Part shown: piece by piece, positions 8,796 through 18,244 of the stretch
Position numbering within the stretch: the first letter of the stretch is position 1
How the letters are laid out: the number at the start of each line of letters is the position of its first letter
Source: Caulobacter sp.
GTDB lineage: Bacteria > Pseudomonadota > Alphaproteobacteria > Caulobacterales > Caulobacteraceae
DNA: 64,000 bases
NCBI GenBank assembly: GCA_019636175.1
Contig: JAHBYC010000012.1
Location: 1 to 64,000, forward strand
Reading direction: 5' to 3'
Program-made: the position numbers and the translations under genes
Notes under the pieces: model-generated
Database searches by the model: none
The model's input: the letters and a program-made list of their open reading frames with translations, nothing else
Told to the model about the DNA's origin: nothing

Positions 8796-11717
8796 TTAGA
8801 AGTCCAGGGTGAAGCCCATGAAGACGTAACGACCGAAGGAGTCGTAGGTCTGCGGGTAGGTGTTGCCGTTGCCGGTGGTGCCGACGCTGGTCGAGAGCTG
8901 GGGATCGTTGTCCAGCACGTTGTTCACGCCGATCCGGAACTTGGCCGTGTCGGTGGCCTTCCAGGAAGCGTAGAGGTCGAAGTAGTTCTCGGCGTCGAAC
9001 TTGCCGTCGATGCGGGTGCCCGCGCCGCCGTCGATTTCGACTTCACCGATGTAGCGCCAGGTCATGGCGACATCGACGTTCCACGGGGTGGTCCAGCCAA
9101 CCCGGGCGCGGTGGCGCCATTCGGGCTTCGGCGTGCCGCAACGCAGGGCGAACTTGCCGACGCAGTCGAAGGGCGCGATGCCTTCACCCGGATCGGTGAC
9201 CAGCTCGTCCAGCAGGGTGCCGACGAAGTTCAGGCTGATGTCGCCCATTTCGCCGATGCCGAAGCCGTAGTTGGCGACGAAGTCGTAACCGGAGGTCTTC
9301 AGGCCACCGATGTTGACGTTGAAGTCATCGATGAAGCCGCCGTTGGTCCAGAAGTTGCCCAGCGCGTTCCGGTGAATACGGGCGCAAGCCGAAGCCAGGT
9401 TGTCGTTGTAGCAAGCGTTCAGGGTGTTGTCGGCGCCAACGGTCGAGACCAGGTCTTGCACTTCAATGTTGAAGTAGTCGACCGAGACGTTCAGGCCCGG
9501 GACGAAGCTCGGGGTGAACACCACACCAAGGGTGTAGGTCTTGGCGGTTTCCGGAGCCAGGTTCGGGTTGCCGCCACCGAAGAAGTTGTACTGACCGGCC
9601 GGGCTGTCGAGGGCCGCGGAGCCGTACTGGGCCGCAGTCACGCCGGTCGCCTGGCACTGGGCCAGGGTCGCGGTCTTGGCCGGACCACAGGGATCTTCAT
9701 CGATGTCGAACAGGCCAAGGCCCTGGGCCTGGAACAGTTCGATGACGTTCGGCGCACGAACGGCCTGCTGGTAGCTGGCGCGGATACGCAGATCGTCAGT
9801 CGGGGCCCAGTCACCACCGATCTTGTAGGTGTCGGTGTTCTGGCCCGAACCGTAGTCGGAGAAGCGATAGGCGACTTCCAGCGACAGGAGCTTGGCGCCC
9901 GGCATGTCTTCGACGAGCGGCATGCGGCCTTCAAAGAACAGGTCGTAGACTTCCGTCACACCGGCGAGGCCGATGGTCGGGCCGCCCTGACCGGCGAGGT
10001 CGCCGGTGGCGAAAGCGTTGTCGGTGGTGGATTCAAGGGCGTCACGGCGATATTCGGCGCCGAACGCAACCTGGAAGCCGCTGGTCGACCAGGGGGTCTT
10101 GAGGCCGTAGCCCGTCAGGTCGCCGGCCACCGAGGCGGTGACGACTTGCTGAATGGTGGCGGCCCGCTGGATGCCAGGCACCTGCAGGTAGTCAAGAGCG
10201 GCCGAGTCGACGTTGCCGATGGTGAAGATATCCCACGGCACGCAGTTCGGATCGGTGCCGTTCACAACCGAGCGGCAGGTGGGCACGCCACCGACGCTGA
10301 CAACGTCCAGGGCCCGGTTCAGGCGGGTGACCGAGAAGTCGTTCTGGTAGGTGCGCGACAGCTGCACGCGGCTGTACTGGCCGGCGACGTCGTAGGACCA
10401 GGCGTCGTTCAGCTGGCCGCGAGCGCCGATGACGCCACGGTAGGACTGGTAACGCAGGTCGTCCTGTCGGCCACCGCCTTCAACGTTACGACGGCCGATG
10501 TAGAGGTCGGTCGTGTTGTCAGCGGCGATGTCGGCAGCCGAGCAGCCGATGGCTGCGGACTGCTGAGCCGAGAGCAGCGGGTTGCCACAGTTGATGGTGC
10601 CGGTGCTGAAGAAGTCGCCCGACGGCGCGATCTGGGCGACGGTCGAGTAGTCGGTGAACATCAGTTGAGTGAAGACCTCAACCTTGTCGTTCACTTCGTA
10701 CCGGCCGACGGCGCCGAGCGAGTAACGCTCGTCAGGACGCTGGTAGTAGTTGACCGGACCATAGTTGTACTGGTCGGTGCCGGCGTTCCAGGCCCGGAAG
10801 GTGTTGCCGGTCGCGGCATCGATCGAATAATCGAAGGTCGCGAAGTCGGTGAAACGGCCGGGGTAGGAGGTCGAGGAACCGCCGCAGGTGAACTGGTTCG
10901 GACGAACCGCCGCCGGGTTGGCGATCGAGCAGGCCGAGTAGTCACGGGCGGCCTGCAGGATGGAGTCGTTGTTCCGGTAGGTGACGTAGGCGGTGATGTT
11001 GCCGCGGTCGTCCGGAGCGCTGACACCCATCAGCAGGGAGACTTCCTTGCCGTAGCCGTCGATGACGTTGTCGTCAGGCAGTTGGAACTGCGACGGGTTG
11101 GTCAGGGCGCGACGGGTGACTTCCTCGCGGACCTTGCCGACGCCATTGAAGTCGTTGTTGTGCTGGTAGAAGCTGTACTGACCCGAGAGCTGAACGCCTT
11201 CGAAGTCCTTCTTCATGATGAAGTTGACGACGCCGGCGATGGCGTCCGAACCGTAAACGGCCGAGGCGCCGCCGGTCAGCACTTCAACCCGCTCGACCAG
11301 GGCCGAGGGGATCTGGTTGAGGTCGGCGGCCGGATCGTTCGGCGAGCCGTAAGGCAGGCGGCGACCATCGACCAGCACCAGGGTGCGCACCGAGCCAAGG
11401 GCGCGGAGGTCGACGGTGGCGGTGCCGGAGGCGCCGTTGGAGACCGAGGAGTTCTGCGCGGCGAAGGCCTGCGGCAGCTGGTTCACCAGGTCTTCAACGC
11501 GGTTCACACCGGTGTTGGTGATGTCGTCAGCGGTAACCTGGGTGACCGGGCTGGTGGTGACGAGGTTGGGCTGCGGAATGCGCGAGCCGGTCACGAAGAC
11601 GGCGTCGACTTCGCTGTCCTGGGCGAACGCCGGAGCGGCGACCGCAAAGGTGGCGAACGCAGCGCCGCAGATCATCGTGGACGCCAGCAGGCGGCCTCGC
11701 GTGGTGTGTTTTCTCAA
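8796..11717 (-). CDS. TonB-dependent outer-membrane receptor (second)
   Basis: This 973-residue receptor begins at a TTG codon, supported by GGAGGG eight bases upstream and a signal peptide (MRKHTTRGRLLAST to APAFAQ). The plug carries VFVTGSRIPQPN, DLRALGSVRTLVLVDGRR and AVYGSDAIAGVVNFI. The barrel ends in GFTLDF with the terminal phenylalanine. It is the Oar-like or large-plug type common in Caulobacterales. Downstream is its own terminator, so it is monocistronic. The next gene upstream, on the same strand, encodes an oligopeptide-binding protein, in line with peptide uptake, but substrate specificity is not readable from sequence. Confidence 0.93.
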   Translation of the reverse strand: MRKHTTRGRLLASTMICGAAFATFAVAAPAFAQDSEVDAVFVTGSRIPQPNLVTTSPVTQVTADDITNTGVNRVEDLVNQLPQAFAAQNSSVSNGASGTATVDLRALGSVRTLVLVDGRRLPYGSPNDPAADLNQIPSALVERVEVLTGGASAVYGSDAIAGVVNFIMKKDFEGVQLSGQYSFYQHNNDFNGVGKVREEVTRRALTNPSQFQLPDDNVIDGYGKEVSLLMGVSAPDDRGNITAYVTYRNNDSILQAARDYSACSIANPAAVRPNQFTCGGSSTSYPGRFTDFATFDYSIDAATGNTFRAWNAGTDQYNYGPVNYYQRPDERYSLGAVGRYEVNDKVEVFTQLMFTDYSTVAQIAPSGDFFSTGTINCGNPLLSAQQSAAIGCSAADIAADNTTDLYIGRRNVEGGGRQDDLRYQSYRGVIGARGQLNDAWSYDVAGQYSRVQLSRTYQNDFSVTRLNRALDVVSVGGVPTCRSVVNGTDPNCVPWDIFTIGNVDSAALDYLQVPGIQRAATIQQVVTASVAGDLTGYGLKTPWSTSGFQVAFGAEYRRDALESTTDNAFATGDLAGQGGPTIGLAGVTEVYDLFFEGRMPLVEDMPGAKLLSLEVAYRFSDYGSGQNTDTYKIGGDWAPTDDLRIRASYQQAVRAPNVIELFQAQGLGLFDIDEDPCGPAKTATLAQCQATGVTAAQYGSAALDSPAGQYNFFGGGNPNLAPETAKTYTLGVVFTPSFVPGLNVSVDYFNIEVQDLVSTVGADNTLNACYNDNLASACARIHRNALGNFWTNGGFIDDFNVNIGGLKTSGYDFVANYGFGIGEMGDISLNFVGTLLDELVTDPGEGIAPFDCVGKFALRCGTPKPEWRHRARVGWTTPWNVDVAMTWRYIGEVEIDGGAGTRIDGKFDAENYFDLYASWKATDTAKFRIGVNNVLDNDPQLSTSVGTTGNGNTYPQTYDSFGRYVFMGFTLDF

Positions 11718-12039
11718 CTTAATCCCTCCGAGCCAGCGCCCCGTCCATTGACGGTGGCGCTCCCCTCAAAAGCGTGAATTCGGGCCTCCCGGACGTTAGA
11801 AACGGCCGGTTACCTGCAGGAATAGGCCGCGAGGCAAAGCCGGGTCAACGCTCATTGCCGGATCGTAATGATTACGACGCGAGATTGTCGCATCCGCGCC
11901 ACAGGACGCCCCCATATGCGCGATTTTCGCCGAAATCGGCTTCCTGACAGGCGAATTGGGCCGGCGCCGCCGACGAACGGCGCCCTGCCCGTGACGCAAT
12001 CATGGCGCCGCTGTCTTCGAGTTTGGTGGAGTTTGCGAC
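11718..12039. promoter_or_regulatory. upstream region of second receptor with 15-base palindrome
   Basis: TCGTAATGATTACGA at 11863-11877 is a perfect 7-1-7 palindrome about 146 bases upstream of the receptor start. It stands out as AT-rich in GC-rich surroundings and is a candidate operator. No gene is visible in the 322 bases. Confidence 0.5.
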
Positions 12040-13716
12040 TCAGCGGGCGCCCTTGACGCAAAGCCAGCGCGTGCGGTGCTGGTCGACGATGTTGTCGACC
12101 CAGCCGGTGATCTTCGGGTTCACCAGGTTCTTGTTGATATAGAAGTAGATGGGCGAGATCGGCGCGTCGGTCAGCATCATCGTCTCGGCCTGCTGGAGAT
12201 AGACAGCGCGCTTTTCGGCGTTCGGTTCATTGTCCGCCTTGGCCATCAGCGCATCATAGGCGGGGTTGTCGTAGTCGCCGTAGTTCTGCGGGCCATAGTT
12301 GGAGCGCTGGAGATCCAGGAAACTGGTGGGGTCGTTGTAGTCGGCGACCCAGGCCGCGTCGGCGACCTGGAAATTCCGCACCCGATAGTCGGCGTAGGAA
12401 ATCTGGCCTTCCTGCTGCGCCAGCGTCGCCTCGACCCCGACGAGCTTCCAGTCCGCCTGCAGGGCGGGGGTGAATTGCATGGGGTCGGCCGAATTGCGGT
12501 GTTTCAGCTCGAATTTCAGGGGATGGCCCGGCCCGTAGCCGGCCTCCGCCAGCAGGCGGCGCGCCTCCGCCTGACGCTTTTCGAGCGGCCAGGACGCCCA
12601 GTAAGGGCCGGGCGAGGGCTTGTAGCTGGCCACGCCGGGCGGAACCATGGTGTTGGCCGGCTCCTGCCCGCCGCGCAGCAGCCCCTTGGTGATGAAGTCG
12701 CGGTCGATCGCCATGGTCAGGGCCTGACGCACGCGCACATCGCGGAACGCGGGGACCTTGGTCTTGGGGCCCCGGTTGAACGCGAGGTAGGTGACGCCGA
12801 GGTAGGTGTTGGTGCGCACATAGCCCGGCATGGCCTTGCGCAGCCGGGCGATGCGGTTGGACTGGATGTCGGTGTTGGCGTCCAGTTCGCCGCGGGCCAC
12901 CCGCCGCTCGGCGGAGATGGCGTCGGTGGTCGGGTAGAAGCGCACCTCGTCGACACAAACCTTGTCGGCCTCGAAGAAGGTCGGGTTCTTCACGATGTGG
13001 ACGTTGTCTCCCAGCTTCCAGGAGACCAGCTTGTAGGGCCCGTTCCCGACCAGCTTTCCCGGCTGGACCCAGGAGTCGCCGTACTTCCTCACCACATGCT
13101 CGGGCACCGGATAGAGGACGTGGTGGCCGGTCAGTTCCGGCAGATAGGGCGCCGGATGGGTCAGTTTGATCTCCAGGGTGCGGTCATCGATGGCGCGCAC
13201 GCCAAGAGCTTCCAACGGCGCCTTGCCGTTGTTCACCGCCTCGGCGTTCTGGATCAGGAACAGGATGGAGGCGTATTCCGACGCCGTCTTGGGGTCGAGC
13301 ACCCGGCGCAGCGAGAAGACAAAGTCTCCCGCGGTCACTGGCACGCCATCCGACCAGAGCGCCTTGCGCAGATGGAATGTCCAGGTCAGGCCGTCTGGAG
13401 TGACTTCCCAGCTCTCCGCCATGCCGGGAATCTTGCTGCCGTCGGCCGCTGACTGGGTCAGGCCCATGAACAGATCGCTCTGGATGCGATCTTCCCAGGT
13501 GCCGGTCGACCTGTGGGGGTCGAGGGTGGCCGGATCGTTGGTGTTGCCGATGGTCAGGCAGATCTTGCCATCCGGACAGGGCGGCCGGGACACCGGCTGT
13601 TCGCCACAGGCGGCGAGGCCCGCCAGACCTAGAATGGCCACGGTCGTCAGGAAGAGATTGCGGATCACGCGCGGGGAGCTTTCAATGACGGCAGGATTTG
13701 AGTTGGAGACGGTCAT
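12040..13716 (-). CDS. oppA: oligopeptide ABC transporter solute-binding lipoprotein (OppA/SBP_bac_5)
   Basis: This protein captures peptides in the periplasm and hands them to the inner-membrane permease. The 558-residue protein has an N-terminal hydrophobic segment ending in a lipobox, LAGLAAC, with lipidated cysteine at about C37. Family features follow: TLDPHRSTGTWE, GMAESWEVTPDGLTWTFHLRK, SDGVPVTAGDFVFSLRR and VRQALTMAIDRD. The ATG at 13716 overlaps the ATG of the divergent gene; a GTG at 13668 is an alternative start but has no ribosome binding site. The partner permease genes lie just beyond that divergent gene. No ATPase gene (oppD/oppF) is present nearby. Confidence 0.9.
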   Translation of the reverse strand: MTVSNSNPAVIESSPRVIRNLFLTTVAILGLAGLAACGEQPVSRPPCPDGKICLTIGNTNDPATLDPHRSTGTWEDRIQSDLFMGLTQSAADGSKIPGMAESWEVTPDGLTWTFHLRKALWSDGVPVTAGDFVFSLRRVLDPKTASEYASILFLIQNAEAVNNGKAPLEALGVRAIDDRTLEIKLTHPAPYLPELTGHHVLYPVPEHVVRKYGDSWVQPGKLVGNGPYKLVSWKLGDNVHIVKNPTFFEADKVCVDEVRFYPTTDAISAERRVARGELDANTDIQSNRIARLRKAMPGYVRTNTYLGVTYLAFNRGPKTKVPAFRDVRVRQALTMAIDRDFITKGLLRGGQEPANTMVPPGVASYKPSPGPYWASWPLEKRQAEARRLLAEAGYGPGHPLKFELKHRNSADPMQFTPALQADWKLVGVEATLAQQEGQISYADYRVRNFQVADAAWVADYNDPTSFLDLQRSNYGPQNYGDYDNPAYDALMAKADNEPNAEKRAVYLQQAETMMLTDAPISPIYFYINKNLVNPKITGWVDNIVDQHRTRWLCVKGAR

Positions 13717-14254
13717 GACGCTACGCCCCGCAGGGTTGGGAATTGGACTGGCAGCTGCCGGTCTGGTGGTTGCTCTGGCCGGGTCGGCGGCCGCCCAGAC
13801 AAAGATGGAACGGGCCGGCGCCCTGAAGGCGGTCGTCGACTGCCGCGCGATCGCCGATCCGACCCAGCGGCTGGCTTGTTACGACGCCGCCACCGCCGCG
13901 CTCGACGCCGCAGAGGCCAAGGGCGATGTGGTGGTTGTCGACCGCGCCCAGGTCCAGGAGGCCCGCAAGGCCGCCTTCGGCTTCAACTTCCGCATGCCCT
14001 CCTTCCTCACCCAGGGCGAGGAGCCCGAGGCCCTCAAGAAGATCGACTCGACCGTCGGATCGGCGCGTCAGGACGCTCGCGGAAAATGGACGGTGATTCT
14101 GGAGGACGGCGCCGTCTGGACCCAGATCGACACCGAGAAGTTCCGCCGGCCGCCGAGCGCCGGGGACAAGGTGGAGATCCGCGCCGCCAGCCTGGGAAGC
14201 TTCTTCCTCAAGGTTGAAAGCCTCGGGACCATCCGCGCCAAACGTCAGAACTGA
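13715..14254 (+). CDS. small secreted protein with CRAI...LACYD motif, unknown function
   Basis: This 179-residue protein has a signal peptide (MTLRPAGLG through AGSAAAQ) and the conserved-looking segment VDCRAIADPTQRLACYD, a pattern found in many uncharacterised proteobacterial envelope proteins and in some type VI-associated lipoproteins. The two cysteines could form a disulfide. The C-terminal half (VILEDGAVWTQIDTEKFRRP...VEIRAASLGSFFLKV) looks like a small beta domain. The ATG at 13715 has GGAG upstream and overlaps head-to-head with the start codon of the binding-protein gene. The gene sits on the opposite strand between the permease and binding-protein genes, so it is probably not in that operon. 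I do not know its function. Confidence 0.75.
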   Translation: MTLRPAGLGIGLAAAGLVVALAGSAAAQTKMERAGALKAVVDCRAIADPTQRLACYDAATAALDAAEAKGDVVVVDRAQVQEARKAAFGFNFRMPSFLTQGEEPEALKKIDSTVGSARQDARGKWTVILEDGAVWTQIDTEKFRRPPSAGDKVEIRAASLGSFFLKVESLGTIRAKRQN

Positions 14255-14259
14255 GGCCA

Positions 14260-15168
14260 TCAGCGATCCTTCGGGTCGATCGCGTCGCGAAGCCCGTCGC
14301 CGATGAAGTTGAAGGCCATCAGGGTCACGACCATCGTCACCGACGGGAAGATCAGCAGCCAGGGCGCCATTTCCATGTCCTGGGCGCCGCCGGCGATCAG
14401 GGTGCCAAGCGAGGCCATCGGGGCCTGGACGCCAAGGCCGAGGAAGCTGAGGAAGCTCTCGGCGATGATGATCGCCGGGATGGTCAGGGTCACATAGACC
14501 ACCACCGGTCCCAGAAGATTGGGCACGATGTGGCGGAAGATGATGGCCGCCGGCCGCAGCCCCGCCGCCCGCGCCGCCTCGATGAATTCCTTCTGCTTCA
14601 GGCTGAGGGTCTGGCCGCGAACGATACGGGCCATGGTCAGCCATTCCACCGCGCCGATGGCCAGGAAGATCAGGAAGATGTTCTTGCCGAACACCACCGT
14701 CAGCAGGATCACGAAGAAGATGAAGGGCAGGCTGTAGAGGGTGTCGACGACGCGCATCATCACCTCGTCGACCTTGCCGCCGATGTAGCCGGCGGTGGCT
14801 CCCCAGGCGACGCCGATGATCAGCGACACCGCGGCCGCGACCACGCCGATGCCAAGAGACACCCCAAGGCCGGCGAACAGCCGCGCCAGCAGGTCGCGGC
14901 CAAGGGAATCGGCGCCGATCAGGTGACCGCGAACGCCCGGCTCGGCCCAGACATCGGTCTTGGTCACGGTGTCGTAGGCGAAGGGGACCAGCAGCGGGCC
15001 CAGCAACGACAACAGCAGCATGAGGCCCAGGACGATCATGCCGGCCACGGCCGCCTTGTTGCGCAGCAGCCGACGGCGGGCGTCGTCCCACAGGGACCGG
15101 CCCTTGACCGCCCGTTCGAGAAGTTCGGCCCGCTCGGGCGAGCCGGGGATCATCGCCGACACGCTCAT
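14260..15168 (-). CDS. oppC: oligopeptide ABC transporter permease OppC/DppC
   Basis: This 302-residue inner-membrane protein forms half of the peptide translocation channel. An N-terminal cytoplasmic stretch (about 35 residues) precedes the first helix, AAVAGMIVLGLMLLLSLLGP, as in the OppC N-terminal domain, followed by five more helices. The ATPase-coupling EAA loop is seen at EAARAAGLRPAAIIFRHIVP, and the GADSLGRDLLARLFAG signature typical of OppC is present. Its start overlaps the stop of the upstream oppB by four bases, so the two are translationally coupled. The opposite-strand gene begins to converge six bases after its stop. Confidence 0.95.
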   Translation of the reverse strand: MSVSAMIPGSPERAELLERAVKGRSLWDDARRRLLRNKAAVAGMIVLGLMLLLSLLGPLLVPFAYDTVTKTDVWAEPGVRGHLIGADSLGRDLLARLFAGLGVSLGIGVVAAAVSLIIGVAWGATAGYIGGKVDEVMMRVVDTLYSLPFIFFVILLTVVFGKNIFLIFLAIGAVEWLTMARIVRGQTLSLKQKEFIEAARAAGLRPAAIIFRHIVPNLLGPVVVYVTLTIPAIIIAESFLSFLGLGVQAPMASLGTLIAGGAQDMEMAPWLLIFPSVTMVVTLMAFNFIGDGLRDAIDPKDR

Positions 15169-16112
15169 GACAGCCTCACGCGGGGATCAAGCGCCGCATA
15201 GATCATGTCGGCGAGCAGATTCAGAACCAGGATCAGGGCGGCGTAGAAGATCACCATGCCCATCACCACCGTGTAGTCGCGCTGCAGCGCGCTGATGACG
15301 AAGAACTTTCCAAGGCCGGGCAGATTGAAGATCTTCTCGACCACCAGCGAGCCGGTCAGCAGGCCGGCGCAGGCCGGGCCCAGATAGCTGACCAGGGGCA
15401 GGATGGCGGCGCGAAGGGCATGCTTGCGGACAATCAGCCATTCCGGAAGGCCCTTGGCCCGGGCGGTGCGCACATAGTTGGAGCGCAGCACCTCGATCAT
15501 GCCGGCCCGCACCAGGCGCGAAATGATGGCGATCTGCGGCAGGGCCAGCACCGTCACCGGCAGGATCATGTTCTTGAGACTTGGAAACTCCAGAGCCCCG
15601 ACCTTTGTCCACCCCCAGCCGGCGATCGGCAACCAGCCCAGGATCGAGCCGAACAGCAGAACCAGCAGCGGGGCGGTGACGAAGGTCGGGATACAGACCC
15701 CGAGGATGGCGATGCCCATGGTTGCGTAGTCGATTGACCGGTTCTGTCGCAGGGCCGCCAGCACGCCGAGACAGACGCCGACGATCGAGGCCAGCAGGAT
15801 CGCCGACAGGCCGAGCCAAAGGCTGACCTTGTAGTTCTCGCCCAGGATCGAGAGCACCGACTTGTCCCGATATTTCAGCGACGGGCCGAAGTCCCCGCGC
15901 ACCGCATCGGCGAGATAGCGGCCGTACTGTTCGTAGAGCGGCCGGTCGAAACCGTACTTGGCCTCGACCACCTTCTGGACCTCGGGGGTCAGCTGGCGCT
16001 CGTTGACGAAGGGACTTCCGGGCGCCGCGCGCATCATGAAGAAGGCGAGGGTGACCACCAGAAACAGGGTCGGGATGCCGACCATCAGGCGTCGGAAAAG
16101 ATAACGAAGCAT
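15165..16112 (-). CDS. oppB: oligopeptide ABC transporter permease OppB/DppB
   Basis: This 315-residue permease is the partner of OppC. The N terminus MLRYLFRRLMVGIPTLFLVVTLAFFMMR is the classic first helix of OppB, and APGSPFVNERQLTPE matches the usual APGDP-type motif that follows. Six membrane helices are visible, and the EAA loop reads ARAKGLPEWLIVRKHALRAAI. It is the first gene of a coupled oppB-oppC pair. The 187 bases upstream (to 16299) must carry its promoter; I see no clear boxes. Confidence 0.95.
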   Translation of the reverse strand: MLRYLFRRLMVGIPTLFLVVTLAFFMMRAAPGSPFVNERQLTPEVQKVVEAKYGFDRPLYEQYGRYLADAVRGDFGPSLKYRDKSVLSILGENYKVSLWLGLSAILLASIVGVCLGVLAALRQNRSIDYATMGIAILGVCIPTFVTAPLLVLLFGSILGWLPIAGWGWTKVGALEFPSLKNMILPVTVLALPQIAIISRLVRAGMIEVLRSNYVRTARAKGLPEWLIVRKHALRAAILPLVSYLGPACAGLLTGSLVVEKIFNLPGLGKFFVISALQRDYTVVMGMVIFYAALILVLNLLADMIYAALDPRVRLS

Positions 16113-16299
16113 ATCGACCCTGAACTGGCCCGCCGGAAGACGCGGGCGTTGCTACCTGTCGCGTCCGGACCGATGTTGTCAACGAACCGGAGGCCAAACT
16201 GCGGCATTGATCCGCCGACCCGCCGATTTTACAGCAGCAAGGCCGGGGGCCGACGCGACGTCGGATTTACCATTAGGCCTGTTTTTGGATGAACGCAGC

Positions 16300-16710
16300 A
16301 TGACCGATATCCGCCAGGTGACCGCCAACTATGCCGTTTCTCCCCAGATGGACCCCGGCCAGATGGCCGAGGCCGCCGCGCGCGGGTTCCGGATGGTGAT
16401 CAACAACCGCCCCGACGGCGAGGCGCCGGGCCAGCCGACCAGCCTGGAGATGGAACAGGCGGTGCGGGCGGCGGGCCTGGATTACGTGCACATTCCCGTC
16501 CAGGGCGGGCCGACGCCCGATCAGGTCGAGCAGCAGCGGGCCGCGGTCGCCTCCGCCGACGGACCCGTTCTGGCCTTCTGTCGTTCGGGCACGCGCTCGA
16601 TCGTCACCTGGAGCATCGGCCAGGCCCTGGCCGGCGCCCAGACACGGCAGGAACTGCTCGATCAGGCGGCGGCGGCGGGATACGACCTGTCCTCGGTGTT
16701 GCCGGGCTAG
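16300..16710 (+). CDS. TIGR01244/DSP-PTPase family phosphatase (BLH-like domain)
   Basis: This 136-residue protein resembles the stand-alone dual-specificity phosphatase-like domains of family TIGR01244, also found fused to sulfur-metabolism MBL proteins. The P-loop is FCRSGTRS (C-x5-R), giving the nucleophilic cysteine and phosphate-binding arginine. VINNRPDGE is the conserved general region before it. The ATG at 16300 is chosen because family members begin with a short MTDIRQVTANYAVSPQ-like segment; the frame is open 93 bases further upstream without similarity. It converges with the sulfotransferase gene, overlapping it by four bases. The physiological substrate is unknown. Confidence 0.85.
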   Translation: MTDIRQVTANYAVSPQMDPGQMAEAAARGFRMVINNRPDGEAPGQPTSLEMEQAVRAAGLDYVHIPVQGGPTPDQVEQQRAAVASADGPVLAFCRSGTRSIVTWSIGQALAGAQTRQELLDQAAAAGYDLSSVLPG

Positions 16711-18191
16711 GGGTCATCGGGGGTCGAGAGCCCCTGCCCCTCCAGCCAGGTCCTGAGCGGCTCCAGCCGGGCCCGGTAGTTCTTCCAGCGGCCCGACGCC
16801 CGCTGATACAGCGGTTCACGAACCTGCCAGACGCTGGCGGTCTTCACATTGCTGTCGGTCTTGTGAAAGGCCAGGCAGGCCTCGTCCCAGGCCAGGCCAC
16901 AGAAGGCCAGGAGCGCCTCCGTGGCCGGTCGCGGCGCGCGGACGAAGGCGTCGTACTCGAAGGTGAGGATGTCGTCCGGCCAGAGCGCCTTCCAGTGGGC
17001 CATCAAGCGCCGTTCCTGGGCCAGGTAGTGGCCGATGTCGCCGAGGTCGAGGGCGTAGGCCATGCTCTGGTCCAGGTGGAGGAACCAGACCGACAGGGCG
17101 TTATCCAGCGGCGCGCGCACGGTGTGGACGATGCGGGCGTCGGGGAACAGCCGCTTGATCAGCCCGACATGCAGGAAGTTGTCGGGCCGCTTGTCGGTGA
17201 TCCGGACGGCCTCGGGGAACAGGGCCCGCAGGGCGTCCAGATAGCCGTTCGCCAGACCCGTCAGATCGCCCGGACCGAGATGCGGCAGGGAGGCGGGCCA
17301 GGGTGAGAGCCGCCGCACCATGGCCGGCAGAAGGTCCAGCTCGCCGCCGGAGGTTACGTCCGGGTGACTGGCCAGGACCTGTTCGGCCAGGGTGGAGCCC
17401 GAGCGGAACATGCCGCAGATGAATATCGGCGGCGGGCGATCCGCGGCGGCCGCGGGCGAAGGGCCGTCCGACAGGGGAAAGGCGGCGATCAGACTGTCGA
17501 CCAGACGTTCCTGGGCGGCGCGGTCATAGCGGGCCCGGCCCTGGGCGGCCGCCCGGCTGAAATCGTTGGCCTGGCGATAGGCCTCGAACGCCGGATCGAA
17601 GGCGCCGGCGCCGTCGAGCAGGCGGCCAAGGGAAAAGGCGAGGCTGGCGCGGTCTTCGGCCGCCAGGCCCGGGCGGACGATGGCCTGGCGCAGGCGTCCG
17701 ATCATCGGATCGTCGGCCCCGGTCGCCGCCGACAGGCCGGCGGTGCGGGCCAGGGCCTCGGGATGGCCGGGATCCAGGGCGAGAATGCGGGCGTAGGCGT
17801 CCAGCGCCGCGGCCTTGCGTCCGCGATCCTCGTGCAGGTTTCCCAGGTTGAGCAGCGCCGGGACGTAGCGCGGATTGAGTTTCAGAGCCGCCGCCAGTTC
17901 CCGCTCGGCGTCTTCGGGGCGGCGCAGGTCGTCGGCGTAGATGACCCCGCGATTGAGGTGGACCTCCTCCGGTCCGCTGACCCGGCGGCCCAGCGCCTGC
18001 TGATAGGAGGCCAGGGCGGCGTCGAACCGGCCGGCGCGGCGTTGCAGCAGGGCCAGATTGTACCAGCTGTCGGGCAGATCGGGATGGCGGGCCAGCAGCC
18101 GCTCATAGGCCGCCTCGGCCTCACGATCACGGCCGGCGCGTCGCAGGGCGGCCGCCTCGCCGAGCAGGGTTTCCAGGGATGAATCCGCCAT
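16707..18191 (-). CDS. TPR repeat-sulfotransferase fusion protein
   Basis: The 494-residue protein has about four tetratricopeptide repeats in residues 1-160 (for example DSWYNLALLQRRAGRFDAAL and PALLNLGNLHEDRGRKAAAL) and a PAPS-dependent sulfotransferase domain from about 250. The 5'-phosphosulfate-binding loop is ICGMFRSGSTLAEQ, and the 3'-phosphate-binding region is RIVHTVRAPLDNALS. Such fusions are common in Caulobacterales and are assigned to sulfation of an unknown acceptor, possibly a protein or polysaccharide. The start at 18191 follows from the TPR N terminus. It is a single gene. Confidence 0.9.
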   Translation of the reverse strand: MADSSLETLLGEAAALRRAGRDREAEAAYERLLARHPDLPDSWYNLALLQRRAGRFDAALASYQQALGRRVSGPEEVHLNRGVIYADDLRRPEDAERELAAALKLNPRYVPALLNLGNLHEDRGRKAAALDAYARILALDPGHPEALARTAGLSAATGADDPMIGRLRQAIVRPGLAAEDRASLAFSLGRLLDGAGAFDPAFEAYRQANDFSRAAAQGRARYDRAAQERLVDSLIAAFPLSDGPSPAAAADRPPPIFICGMFRSGSTLAEQVLASHPDVTSGGELDLLPAMVRRLSPWPASLPHLGPGDLTGLANGYLDALRALFPEAVRITDKRPDNFLHVGLIKRLFPDARIVHTVRAPLDNALSVWFLHLDQSMAYALDLGDIGHYLAQERRLMAHWKALWPDDILTFEYDAFVRAPRPATEALLAFCGLAWDEACLAFHKTDSNVKTASVWQVREPLYQRASGRWKNYRARLEPLRTWLEGQGLSTPDDP

Positions 18192-18244
18192 GGCGGCATT
18201 AAGGGGAATTTGGCGGGGGCCTCAAGCGGAGAGCGGCCTCAGGG

